Shown here: piece after piece, positions 10,501 through 17,124 of the stretch | Position numbering within the stretch: the first letter of the stretch is position 1 | Layout: every line of letters starts with the position of its first letter | Source of the DNA: Prolixibacteraceae bacterium | GTDB taxonomy: Bacteria; Bacteroidota; Bacteroidia; Bacteroidales; Prolixibacteraceae | Reading direction: 5' to 3' | Length of the DNA: 64,000 nucleotides | NCBI GenBank assembly: GCA_030602265.1 | Contig: JAUWAB010000004.1 | Location: 1 to 64,000, forward strand | Position numbers and translations under genes: made by a program | Notes under the pieces: generated by a model | What the model saw: only the letters and a program-made list of their open reading frames with translations | Told to the model about the DNA's origin: nothing | Databases searched by the model: none

Positions 10501-10962
10501 TTTCATGGAACCATAGCCAATGGCAACCACCTCCTCAATGCCGATCGTTTCATCCTCTAAAACTACATTGAGAATTGCCTGGCCGTCGTAAACCACTTCC
10601 TTCCGTTGCATGCCCACAAAGGAGAAGACCAGGGTCTGACCACTTGTGGCAGCCGGAAACGAATAATTTCCGTTGGAGTCGGTAACCGTTCCGGAAGTGG
10701 TGCCTTGAATAACCACTGTAGCTCCCGGCACAGCCTCGCCCTTCGGGTTGGTAACCCTACCCCGTACACCGGCCTGCTGATTAGCTGAAATTGCAGTTCC
10801 TGCATCCTGATCACTCCATCGTAACGGTCTGCTTCCCGGGTCGCCAAATGACTGGTAGACCGAAACAATGACCATGATCAACGCTATCCCTGCGATCTGC
10901 AAAAGTTTCATGCCCTGACGGATTGGTCCGCCAAAACATGTCGAGTCAAGGTTTTCTTTCAT
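7597..10962 (-). CDS. SusC/RagA family TonB-linked outer membrane transporter
   Basis: This 1,121-aa protein has the normal SusC layout. An N-terminal hydrophobic segment (MKLLQIAGIALIMVIVSVYQ, near residues 18-37) is followed by a carboxypeptidase-regulatory-like domain (VRGRVTNPKGEAVPGATV, about 66-150), a TonB-box-like IEEVVAIGYG, a plug with LYVIDGVPI, and a long beta-barrel ending in VKFSF. It imports oligosaccharides across the outer membrane using TonB energy. It is the first gene of a four-gene operon with susD and two IPT lipoproteins. No sigma/anti-sigma pair, HTCS or SusR-type regulator lies in front of it, so regulation is not visible. The start gives a longer than usual N-terminus; codon 18 is the alternative. 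Confidence 0.95.
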   Translation of the reverse strand: MKENLDSTCFGGPIRQGMKLLQIAGIALIMVIVSVYQSFGDPGSRPLRWSDQDAGTAISANQQAGVRGRVTNPKGEAVPGATVVIQGTTSGTVTDSNGNYSFPAATSGQTLVFSFVGMQRKEVVYDGQAILNVVLEDETIGIEEVVAIGYGSMKRSDVTGSVVSVSEDKLRASLSANLDQALQGRAAGVTAVQTSGQPGASVSIRVRGQGTLRAEASEPLYVIDGVPIQSTTQSGHSVGLGDRLGNASVSTFSGLSAINPADILSVEILKDASATAIYGSRGANGVVLITTKRGKAGDARFSYEGLYGVQEQIKRIDVMNLREFAEYSTDWAAETNGRDPRPELQDPSILGEGTDWQSAVFQVAPMNSHQISASGGTEKARYFVSGSYFDQDGTVIGSDFKRFSTRVNLDADLKEWFKLGSNIMFTQTQEHLGLNNSDEGIISIALTSSPDIPIYNTDGTWSGDEREGSPGRINPIAKALDEVNRLKRNSLVANFYTDIHFFEGLTLRSEIGGDLGNSNAYHFTPTFKYGTVSNTSNTSRQQYNQNFFWQLKNYLTYVNQFGKHNVNVMAGQEVSEWMYEYMSGQSSGLSSNDIQLPSLGDPKTMNIGSGKGSGAMASFFTRANYAFADKYLATYTFRYDGSSNFGPKNRWAPFHAFSLSWRVLGESFMEGAKDWMSNFKIRAGWGQTGNASIGSYRWGAAISKMPSGLGMGFRQSNIANPYITWEKQEMVNIGVDLGFLNNRIEMTVDVYDKTSSAMLMDMQLPSYMGTRGNASIRLNPPMGNFGKIQNKGIEMAMIVRPVEGKLNWESELQITHNRNKLLGLDGTPAAHIEGYGQWTDLVSLTEIGDPLFNFYGYKVIGVYQNRADIESSAKTKAFPADGNYSRYNTVFPGDLKFADLSGPEGKPDGIIDEYDRTNIGSPLPKITFGFNNTIRYANFDLNIFLSGSYGNKILNYMGRNLIRMESMWGNQLQTAVNRAKLEPIDPNKAYPFVNSLGTTINNWFEDIDNVRVANSRTDMPRAVAGDPNDNNRISDRFVEDGSYIRIKNISLGYTVPQKYSRRAQLENVRVYTNIQNLWTFTKYTGFDPEVGASQTSNNVTGLDNGRYPSPRIISFGVKFSF

Positions 10963-11290
10963 AGCGTTTCAATTTGAATAGATAATTTAGTGTATGGATC
11001 TAAAATTTATGGATTCAGCTTTCCAGAACCCTCCGAAAATCTCTTCAGTATCTGATCATTCGTTATTTATGCATATCTTCATATTTTATTTGGGTTAATT
11101 CCGGCTAAGTACCAGACATTCAAAAGACGATACGACTCGCACACTAACTAACTGTAACTATATACAAATTTACTGAATTTTATTCGTATTAAATCCACAT
11201 AATGACCTGAATTTCACCTATATTATTTAAATTTTTAAAGGTATTCCCTGATCAGTTATTGTATAATAACACGATCGGCCATCCGGAAAT
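10963..11290. other. AT-rich intergenic region between susC and folE terminator
   Basis: About 330 bp without a credible gene. It must hold the susC promoter (minus strand), but I found no clean TTTG-N19-TAnnTTTG match. No repeats of the island type occur here. Confidence 0.5.
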
Positions 11291-11327
11291 AAAAAAAGAG
11301 GCTGCCCCGGTATTACAGGACAGCCTC
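11290..11327 (-). terminator. Rho-independent terminator of folE
   Basis: On the minus strand the 7-bp stem GAGGCTG/CAGCCTC with a 16-nt loop is followed by seven T residues, about 30 nt after the folE stop. Between stop and stem lies the 12-mer GTTAGTTTAAAG, which recurs after the TonB-like gene at 36.35 kb. Confidence 0.75.
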
Positions 11328-11356
11328 GTCATTAAATCTGCTTTAAACTAACAAAA

Positions 11357-12115
11357 CTACAATCTGATATATCTTAAGAACTCTTCGCGAGTGGCACGGT
11401 CTATGAATTTTCCTGAATATTCGGCGGTAACGGTAGTGCTGTGATCATCCTGGATACCACGGCAGGATACGCACATATGTTTGGCATCTATTACCACGGC
11501 GATGTCTTCGGTCTGAAGCGCTTTTTTCAATTCGCTGGCAATCTGAACAGTAAGCCGCTCCTGTACCTGAGGTCTGCGGGCAAAGTAATCCACAATCCGG
11601 TTGATCTTGGAGAGTCCGATCACCACTCCGTTGGAAATGTATCCAACATGGGCCCTTCCGACAATTGGCAGGAAATGGTGTTCGCAAAACGACTGCACCT
11701 GGATTTCTTTTTCCACCAACATTTCGTCGTATTTGAACTTATTGTCAAATACCGAAATCTTGGGCATATTGGCGGGATTCAGACCGTAAAAAATCTCCTT
11801 CACATACATTTTGGCCACCCGGCGCGGTGTACCTTGCAGGCTGTCATCGGTAAGGTCCATCCCCAAAGTTTCCAGAATCTCACGGAATTTTTCTTCAATG
11901 ATGTTCACTTTCTCATCATCACTCAGCATAAATGCATCTTTTCTGAGAGGCGTTTCTGCCGACGAACCGGCATGTAATTCACCCATCTCTTCCCAGTTCG
12001 TCAGGGCATCCTGACCATTATGGTGTTTTCCGTTATGTCTTCCGTTTACAGCGCCATTGCCATTTACGCTTTTAAATGTAATCTGGTCTTTCATTGCTTT
12101 TCTGATTAAGTACAA
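11357..12115 (-). CDS. folE: GTP cyclohydrolase I
   Basis: FolE converts GTP to 7,8-dihydroneopterin triphosphate for folate, pterin or queuosine-type pathways. The catalytic domain fills about residues 65-252 with the zinc ligands in CEHHF and HMCVSCRG and the block GLSKINRIVDYFARRPQVQE. The protein is 252 aa, longer than the usual 190-220, because of a hydrophilic N-terminal extension rich in Asn, Gly and His (VNGNGAVNGRHNGKHHNG). A second ATG seven codons in (MKDQITFKSVNG) is a plausible start but keeps the extension. It is a single gene with its own terminator; a repeat island lies upstream. Confidence 0.95.
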   Translation of the reverse strand: MYLIRKAMKDQITFKSVNGNGAVNGRHNGKHHNGQDALTNWEEMGELHAGSSAETPLRKDAFMLSDDEKVNIIEEKFREILETLGMDLTDDSLQGTPRRVAKMYVKEIFYGLNPANMPKISVFDNKFKYDEMLVEKEIQVQSFCEHHFLPIVGRAHVGYISNGVVIGLSKINRIVDYFARRPQVQERLTVQIASELKKALQTEDIAVVIDAKHMCVSCRGIQDDHSTTVTAEYSGKFIDRATREEFLRYIRL

Positions 12116-12207
12116 CTATAAAACAGACTCACTGGTATTTTGTTTAATGTTTAATGATTTTTATTTAGACATTTTTGTTTCCTAATTGATAATGAGGGAT
12201 TTAACCT

Positions 12208-12300
12208 GATGCCTGGTGTCTGGTGTCTTAAAAAAGAGACAAGAGACAACAGACAACAGACAATAGACCGGGATAAAGGACTGTACTGCATGGCTTTCAT
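12208..12300. repeat. Heptamer tracts (CTGGTGT / AGAGACA / ACAGACA)
   Basis: Two CTGGTGT units are followed by AGAGACA, ACAGACA and ATAGACC units, all with a 7-bp period. The two groups are partly complementary (TGTCT against AGACA) and could pair. This is the left edge of repeat island 2, between the folE start and the DASS transporter end. Confidence 0.6.
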
Positions 12301-12323
12301 GCACTGCAGGATTTATCAACAGT

Positions 12324-12368
12324 GTAGGGGTGACTCTGTGTGGTCACCCTACCCTGTGTGGTCACCCT
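12324..12368 (-). repeat. Palindromic dispersed repeat, copy 2 (partly duplicated)
   Basis: Read on the minus strand, GGGTGACC and a TCACCCCTAC arm match the dispersed palindrome. The half ACCCTGTGTGGTCACCCT is repeated once more directly after it. The orientation is opposite to the two copies further right in the same island. Confidence 0.55.
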
Positions 12369-12418
12369 TTGCAGGCATTGGTGATCGGAAAATAATACAC
12401 ACCCAGTGTTATTAATAT

Positions 12419-12500
12419 GCCATCCCTACGGGATTTGGCTTTAATGGGGGGATCAGATCCTGCGTGGCTACCGATATGTTGATCCTCCGGATCATATCCG
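12419..12500. repeat. Two short perfect palindromes in a non-coding element
   Basis: ATCCC-TAC-GGGAT and GATCC-TCC-GGATC are 5-bp arms around 3-nt loops, 46 nt apart, with GGCTACCGATATGTT between them. The layout resembles dispersed non-coding elements I recall from other environmental genomes, but that is from memory only. No gene spans it. Confidence 0.45.
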
Positions 12501-12536
12501 ACCAGTTGCGTTGCATTACCGATCATAGGGGAGATC

Positions 12537-12590
12537 AGGGTGACCAAACAGGGTCACCTCTACCGCTTTTCATTGCGAGGTTGGGTTACT
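12537..12590 (+). repeat. Palindromic dispersed repeat, copy 3
   Basis: The arms GGTGACC/GGGTCACC are followed by the shared tail CTACCGCTTTTCATTGCGAGGT and then heptamer units. Compared with copy 1, the changes in one arm are matched in the other. Confidence 0.7.
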
Positions 12591-12652
12591 GATTACGACC
12601 GATTACCGATTACTGATTACCGTTTACTGTTTACCGTTTACCGTTTACCTGA
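12591..12652. repeat. Heptamer tract (ATTACCG / TTTACCG)
   Basis: About nine degenerate 7-bp units run from GATTACGACC through ATTACCG, ATTACTG, TTTACTG and TTTACCG. The tract lies directly after palindrome copy 3. Confidence 0.75.
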
Positions 12653-12665
12653 GGAGGGGGAGATC

Positions 12666-12718
12666 AGGGCGTCCGCGAGGGTCGCCCCTACGCCGCTTTT
12701 CATAGCGAGGTCACGTTA
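12666..12718 (+). repeat. Palindromic dispersed repeat, copy 4
   Basis: The arms GGGCGTCC/GGGTCGCCC (one mismatch) are followed by CTACGCCGCTTTTCATAGCGAGGTCACGTTACCG. This is the same layout as copies 1 and 3, again running into ATTACCG units. Confidence 0.7.
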
Positions 12719-12760
12719 CCGAATACCGATTACCGATTACCGATTACCGGTTTCCGCTCA
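12719..12760. repeat. Heptamer tract (ATTACCG)
   Basis: AATACCG, ATTACCG (three times) and GTTTCCG units complete repeat island 2, ending about 12 bp before the stop codon of the DASS transporter. Confidence 0.7.
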
Positions 12761-12771
12761 CCGTCCACTTA

Positions 12772-14283
12772 TCACGGTGCAACAGCCCACCCCGGCAGGC
12801 CTCCTGAGTTGATCCCGAAGATCACCTCACCCCAGAAATACATCATCAGCGTGATGATAATGGCTCCGACCAGGTTGAGAAAGAGTCCGGTCCTGGCCAT
12901 CCGGGCCACACTGATCCGGCCGGTACCGAAGATGATGGCATTGGGAGGGGTGGCCACCGGCAGCATAAAGGCCATGGAGGCCGACAAAGTAGCCGGGATC
13001 ATCAGCAGCAAGGGGTGTATACCTGAGCTGATGGCCATACCCGCTAAAATGGGCAGGATCATCTCGGTGGTGGCGGTATTGGAAGTTAATTCGGTCAGGA
13101 AAGTTATCGTCAAAGATACCATGAGGATCACCCAAATCGGGTGAAAAGTCACCATTCCGGCAAGATGCCCACCGAACCACATGGAAAGTCCCGACTCCTT
13201 AAATCCTGTTGCCAGCGCAAACCCGCCGCCAAACAGCAACAGGATCTGCCAGGGAAGACGGGCGGCAGTGGCCCAGTCCAGCAACGTCTTGCCCCGCTCC
13301 TTCTTCGACGGGATCAGGAACAACACGATGGCCATCAAAATGGCAGATGTTCCGTCGTTGATAAATTTGCTTTCAGGAAAAATATTAGCCCACCCCGGAA
13401 TGGTAAACCAGCCAAACTCCAGGTCAACCCGTAAAAGCCACAGCAAGGCCAGCATCACAAATACAATAAAAACCGAACGTTCCTCAAAACTCGTCCGGCC
13501 CATCTCCTCCAGCTGATGCCTGAAGGTATTTCTTTCCACTTTCACCCATTCCCCTTTACGCGGCCTGAATGACCAGTACAGATAAACCCAGATGACCGCA
13601 AATATGATCAGCGAAACCGGCAGGGCAAAGAGCAGCCAGCTGGAAAACGAGATCTCCGGGGCATCAGGAAAATAGATATGAAAAATCCTTGCAAACGAGA
13701 GGTTTGGCGGGGTACCCACCAAAGTCGCCAGTCCGCCGGTGGAAGCACTGTAGGCAATACCCAGGAGCAATCCGGTGCTGTATGTTGCCGCACCCCTGCT
13801 ATCCATGGAAGCATCAAGCCTGGAGATGATCGACATCGCAATGGGCAGCATCATCATGACCGTGGCGGTGTTGGAGATCCACATGGAAAGGAAAAAGGAG
13901 GCAACCATAAAGCCCAGCAGGATGCGGGCAGGGCTTACCCCGGTGATACACAGGATATGCAGGGCTATCCGGCGGTGAAGGTCCCAGCGCTCCATGGCCA
14001 GGGCCACCATAAAACCTCCCATGAACAGGAAAATCACGTCATTGAAATAGGCCGAAGAAGTTACCTTTCCGTCAAGTATGCCAAACAGTGGAAACAGGGC
14101 TACCGGCAGGAGGGAAGTCACCGCAAGCGGGACAACTTCCGTGATCCACCAGGTAGCCATAAGCAGGGCTACACAAAACGTGTAGGTCACCTTCGGGTTG
14201 CCCGGTTCAAAATCAAAAAAAAGCAGTATGCCTAAAATAACCAGCGGCACAACGACAAAACTGATAATTTGCCTGGTTTTCAT
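12772..14283 (-). CDS. DASS/SLC13 family anion (dicarboxylate or sulfate) symporter
   Basis: This 503-aa, highly hydrophobic protein has roughly 11-13 membrane segments. Two SNT motifs (WISNTATVMMMLPIAMS in the N-terminal half, LTSNTATTEMILPIL in the C-terminal half) are the family's paired sodium/substrate-binding signatures, each in a repeat of inverted topology. It probably imports dicarboxylates with sodium; sulfate and phosphate are also carried by members of the family, so the substrate is open. It is transcribed alone; the promoter is in the 190-bp gap shared divergently with the M3 peptidase. Its 3' end abuts repeat island 2. Confidence 0.9.
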   Translation of the reverse strand: MKTRQIISFVVVPLVILGILLFFDFEPGNPKVTYTFCVALLMATWWITEVVPLAVTSLLPVALFPLFGILDGKVTSSAYFNDVIFLFMGGFMVALAMERWDLHRRIALHILCITGVSPARILLGFMVASFFLSMWISNTATVMMMLPIAMSIISRLDASMDSRGAATYSTGLLLGIAYSASTGGLATLVGTPPNLSFARIFHIYFPDAPEISFSSWLLFALPVSLIIFAVIWVYLYWSFRPRKGEWVKVERNTFRHQLEEMGRTSFEERSVFIVFVMLALLWLLRVDLEFGWFTIPGWANIFPESKFINDGTSAILMAIVLFLIPSKKERGKTLLDWATAARLPWQILLLFGGGFALATGFKESGLSMWFGGHLAGMVTFHPIWVILMVSLTITFLTELTSNTATTEMILPILAGMAISSGIHPLLLMIPATLSASMAFMLPVATPPNAIIFGTGRISVARMARTGLFLNLVGAIIITLMMYFWGEVIFGINSGGLPGWAVAP

Positions 14284-14473
14284 AAAATGGGTTTAAGTTA
14301 GATGAATGATATCAGGCTTTCAATGCTGTATCAAAAATACATATTCTGTGCGGAATAACGCCACCAGCCAATCACTGATTTTACTTAAAATCTGATTTAC
14401 AACCTTAAGCTTTCCGGTAACAACCTATTATTCTAATTGCTAAGTTTGCACCCTCAATTTTAAAATCAGAACC

Positions 14474-16579
14474 GTGAAGAAAATATTCATTTACCTGGCA
14501 TTGGCAGGAGCGTTTACCTCCTGCAGCCAATCATCAAAAACAAGCGATATGAACCCTTTTTTTGAAGCGTACAATACACCGTTCGACGTACCTCCTTTCG
14601 ACCAGATCGTGAATGCCCACTACCTTCCTGCATTTGAGGAAGGCATGAAGCAGCACCTTGCGGAGATAGACGCCATAGTCAATAATTCCGAAGCCCCCTC
14701 TTTTGCCAATACCGTGGAAGCCCTCGATAAGAGCGGTGACCTGCTCACCCGTGTGTCAATGGTGTTTTTCAATGTAAAAGAAGCCCACACCAACGACGAA
14801 ATGGACCAGATCGCCGAGACCGTGGCCCCAAAACTTTCCCGGCACCGCGATGCCATCAATCTCAATGAAAAACTGTTTGAAAGGGTGAAAGCCGTTTACT
14901 CGACGGAAGGACTTCAGCTCGGCCCTGAACAGCAGAGACTTCTTTCCGAAACCTATAAAGGCTTCGTAAGGGGCGGTGCCAACCTGGAGCCAGCTCAAAA
15001 AGAAGAACTCAAAAAGATTAACGAACAGTTAGCCCTTCTGGAGCTGAAATTCGGGCAGAACCTGTTGGCCGAAACCAATAATTTCAAAATGGTGATCGAC
15101 AGGCGCGAAGACCTGGCCGGACTTCCCGAATCCGTAATTTCGGCAGCCTCTGAGGAAGCCAGGTCTGCAGGCTTGGAAGGCAAATGGGTGTTTACCCTGC
15201 ACAAACCCTCCTGGATTCCCTTCCTCACCTACTCGGAAAAACGCGATCTCCGTGAAAAGCTTTACAAAGCCATGTATAACCGCGGAGCCAATGGCAATGA
15301 AAACGACAACCGGGAAATCATCAACCAGCTGGTTAACCTGCGCCTGCAGAAGGCACGGCTGATGGGATTCGACAACTGGTCTTCTTTCGTATTAGACGAC
15401 AATATGGCCAAAAATCCTGAAAACGTGTATGATTTGCTGTACAAAGTCTGGGAACCGGGGCTCAACCGCGCCAAGGCCGAAGCCCGCGACATGCAGGAGA
15501 TGATCCGGCGAGAAGGGGGCAATTTTGAATTGGCCAGCTGGGACTGGTGGTTCTATTCCGAAAAAGTCAGGAAGGAAAAGTATGACCTCGACGAGGAACA
15601 ACTCCGCCCCTACTTTGAACTCAATAATGTGCGCGACGGAATGTTTACCGTGGCTGAAAAACTCTTCGGACTTACCTTCAGCAAACTGGAAGGCATGCCC
15701 TTATTCCACCCGGAATCGGAAGTGTTTGAAGTCAAAGATGCTGACGGATCCCATATTGGCGTACTCTATATGGATTACCACCCCCGCCCGACAAAAAGTG
15801 GCGGTGCCTGGATGACCAACTACCGGGAACAACATTTCCGCGATGGCAGGGACGTCCGTCCGGTAGTCTCCCTTACCTGCAATTTTTCCAAACCTGCAGG
15901 AGGTAAGCCTGCCCTTTTGAGCTACGATGAAGTGGAAACGCTTTACCATGAATTTGGGCATGGCCTCCACGGACTGCTCTCTCGCGCCCAATACAGGTCG
16001 CTGGCAGGTACAAACGTTTCCCGCGACTTCGTTGAACTCCCCTCACAGATCATGGAACACTGGGCAGCAGAACCTGAAGTGCTGAAAATGTACGCCCGAC
16101 ATTACGATTCAGGAGAGGTTATCCCCCGGGAACTGATCACCAAAATGGAAGAATCAGGAAAATTCAACCAGGGTTTTGTGACCACCGAATTCGTTGCAGC
16201 CGCCATCCTCGACATGGATTATCATACGCTTACCGAAAACAAAACCATTGATCCGGAAGCATTTGAGCAGATTTCCATGGAGAAGGCCGGACTGATCAGC
16301 GAGATTATACCACGATATAAGTCTACCTACTTCTCCCATATCTTCGCCGGAGGATACTCCAGCGGGTACTACAGCTATTTGTGGGCAGAAGTTCTGGATG
16401 CCGATGCATTTGAGGCCTTTAAAGAAACCGGTGACCTGTTTAACCCGGATGTGGCCAGGGCTTTCCGCACCAACGTTTTAGAGCGCGGCGGAACAGCAGA
16501 TCCAATGGAACTCTACCTCAATTTCCGTGGAAAACAGCCGGGGATTGAGCCCCTGCTGAGGAACAGGGGGTTGTTGTGA
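14474..16579 (+). CDS. dcp: M3 family peptidyl-dipeptidase (Dcp-like), exported
   Basis: This 701-aa protein has the thermolysin-like zinc site HEFGHGLH (YHEFGHGLHGLLS), with the distal glutamate expected in the following helix. Length and sequence order match oligopeptidase A / dipeptidyl carboxypeptidase. The N-terminus (MKKIFIYLALAGAFTSCSQSSK) is a lipoprotein signal with FTSC, so the enzyme is probably lipid-anchored in the periplasm and trims dipeptides from peptide C-termini. TAAGTTTG at 14441-14448 resembles the -7 element of Bacteroidota promoters, but no good -33 partner was found. It is monocistronic and followed by repeat island 3. Assignment to Dcp rather than oligopeptidase A is by overall resemblance only. 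Confidence 0.93.
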   Translation: MKKIFIYLALAGAFTSCSQSSKTSDMNPFFEAYNTPFDVPPFDQIVNAHYLPAFEEGMKQHLAEIDAIVNNSEAPSFANTVEALDKSGDLLTRVSMVFFNVKEAHTNDEMDQIAETVAPKLSRHRDAINLNEKLFERVKAVYSTEGLQLGPEQQRLLSETYKGFVRGGANLEPAQKEELKKINEQLALLELKFGQNLLAETNNFKMVIDRREDLAGLPESVISAASEEARSAGLEGKWVFTLHKPSWIPFLTYSEKRDLREKLYKAMYNRGANGNENDNREIINQLVNLRLQKARLMGFDNWSSFVLDDNMAKNPENVYDLLYKVWEPGLNRAKAEARDMQEMIRREGGNFELASWDWWFYSEKVRKEKYDLDEEQLRPYFELNNVRDGMFTVAEKLFGLTFSKLEGMPLFHPESEVFEVKDADGSHIGVLYMDYHPRPTKSGGAWMTNYREQHFRDGRDVRPVVSLTCNFSKPAGGKPALLSYDEVETLYHEFGHGLHGLLSRAQYRSLAGTNVSRDFVELPSQIMEHWAAEPEVLKMYARHYDSGEVIPRELITKMEESGKFNQGFVTTEFVAAAILDMDYHTLTENKTIDPEAFEQISMEKAGLISEIIPRYKSTYFSHIFAGGYSSGYYSYLWAEVLDADAFEAFKETGDLFNPDVARAFRTNVLERGGTADPMELYLNFRGKQPGIEPLLRNRGLL

Positions 16580-16630
16580 TTAGAATAAATGGTATACAGT
16601 AAACGGTATACAGTAAACGGCAATCGAAAT

Positions 16631-16687
16631 CGGTGACGTTACCCGGCTATGAAATGCGGTGTAGGGGCAACCCTGTGTGGTTGCCCT
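16631..16687 (-). repeat. Palindromic dispersed repeat, copy 5
   Basis: On the minus strand the arms GGCAACC/GGTTGCC are followed by CCTACACCGCATTTCATAGCCGGGTAACGTCACCG, matching copy 4 almost base for base outside the arms. Confidence 0.7.
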
Positions 16688-16737
16688 GCCCAGATGAAAG
16701 GTAAACGGTAAACAGTGAACAGTAAACGGTCGAAATC

Positions 16738-16790
16738 GGAACCCAACCTGGCTATGAAAAGCGGTAGGGGCAACCCTGTGTAGATGCCCA
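16738..16790 (-). repeat. Palindromic dispersed repeat, copy 6 (one arm decayed)
   Basis: The minus-strand tail CCTACCGCTTTTCATAGCCAGGTTGGGTTCCG matches copies 3-5. The first arm reads GGGCATCTACAC and no longer pairs fully with GGTTGCC, so this copy looks degenerate. Confidence 0.6.
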
Positions 16791-16850
16791 ATATTTCAGT
16801 GAATGGTAATGGGTAATGGGTAATCGGTAATGGGTAATCGGCAAACAGGA

Positions 16851-17063
16851 ATCTGTGTAATCTGTGTAATCTGTGTAATCTGTGGACATTATTCTTTTAT
16901 CGGTGTAATCTGCGGAATCTGTGTAATCTGTGTAATCTGTGGACATTATTCTTTTATCGGTGTAATCTGCGGAATCTGTGTATATCTGTGTAATCTGTGG
17001 ACATTATTCTTTTATCGGTATAATCTGTGGACATTATTCTTTTATCGGTGTAATCTGTGGACA
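16851..17063. repeat. Tandem array of 9-bp and ~57-bp units
   Basis: The 9-mer AATCTGTGT/AATCTGTGG is repeated many times, and the 18-mer ACATTATTCTTTTATCGG occurs exactly at 16886, 16943, 17001 and 17031. The larger unit is therefore 57-58 bp, with the last copy shortened to 30 bp. The array lies between the M3 peptidase and asparaginase genes. No spacers of uniform length exist, so it is not CRISPR. The minus-strand frame reads as (TDY)n and is an artefact of the repeat. Confidence 0.85.
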
Positions 17064-17124
17064 AATAAACAACCGAATCAAAAAATATCTATTTTCAGGA
17101 AATAAACCATTATTCGCATTATCC

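Larger units (their letters stand above)
16587..16850. repeat. Repeat island 3, left part: heptamer tracts
   Basis: Units of 7 bp occur in three runs: GGTATACAGTAAAC units, GGTAAAC/AGTGAAC/AGTAAAC units, and GGTAATG/GGTAATC units. They surround two minus-strand copies of the palindromic element. The GGTAAAC units are the reverse complement of the TTTACCG units of island 2. Confidence 0.75.

Noticed and set aside
12362-12547. Small minus-strand frame within repeat island 2
   Set aside because: It runs across the palindromic repeats, and its product resembles spurious peptides made from dispersed repeats.
16752-16946. Minus-strand frame coding for a (TDY)n protein
   Set aside because: The repeated TDY pattern is the 9-bp DNA repeat translated; there is no start context or function, so it is an artefact.
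16851-17063. Possible CRISPR-like array
   Set aside because: Copies are spaced 57, 58 and 30 bp apart and the intervening DNA is itself a 9-bp repeat, not unique spacers. No cas genes are present.
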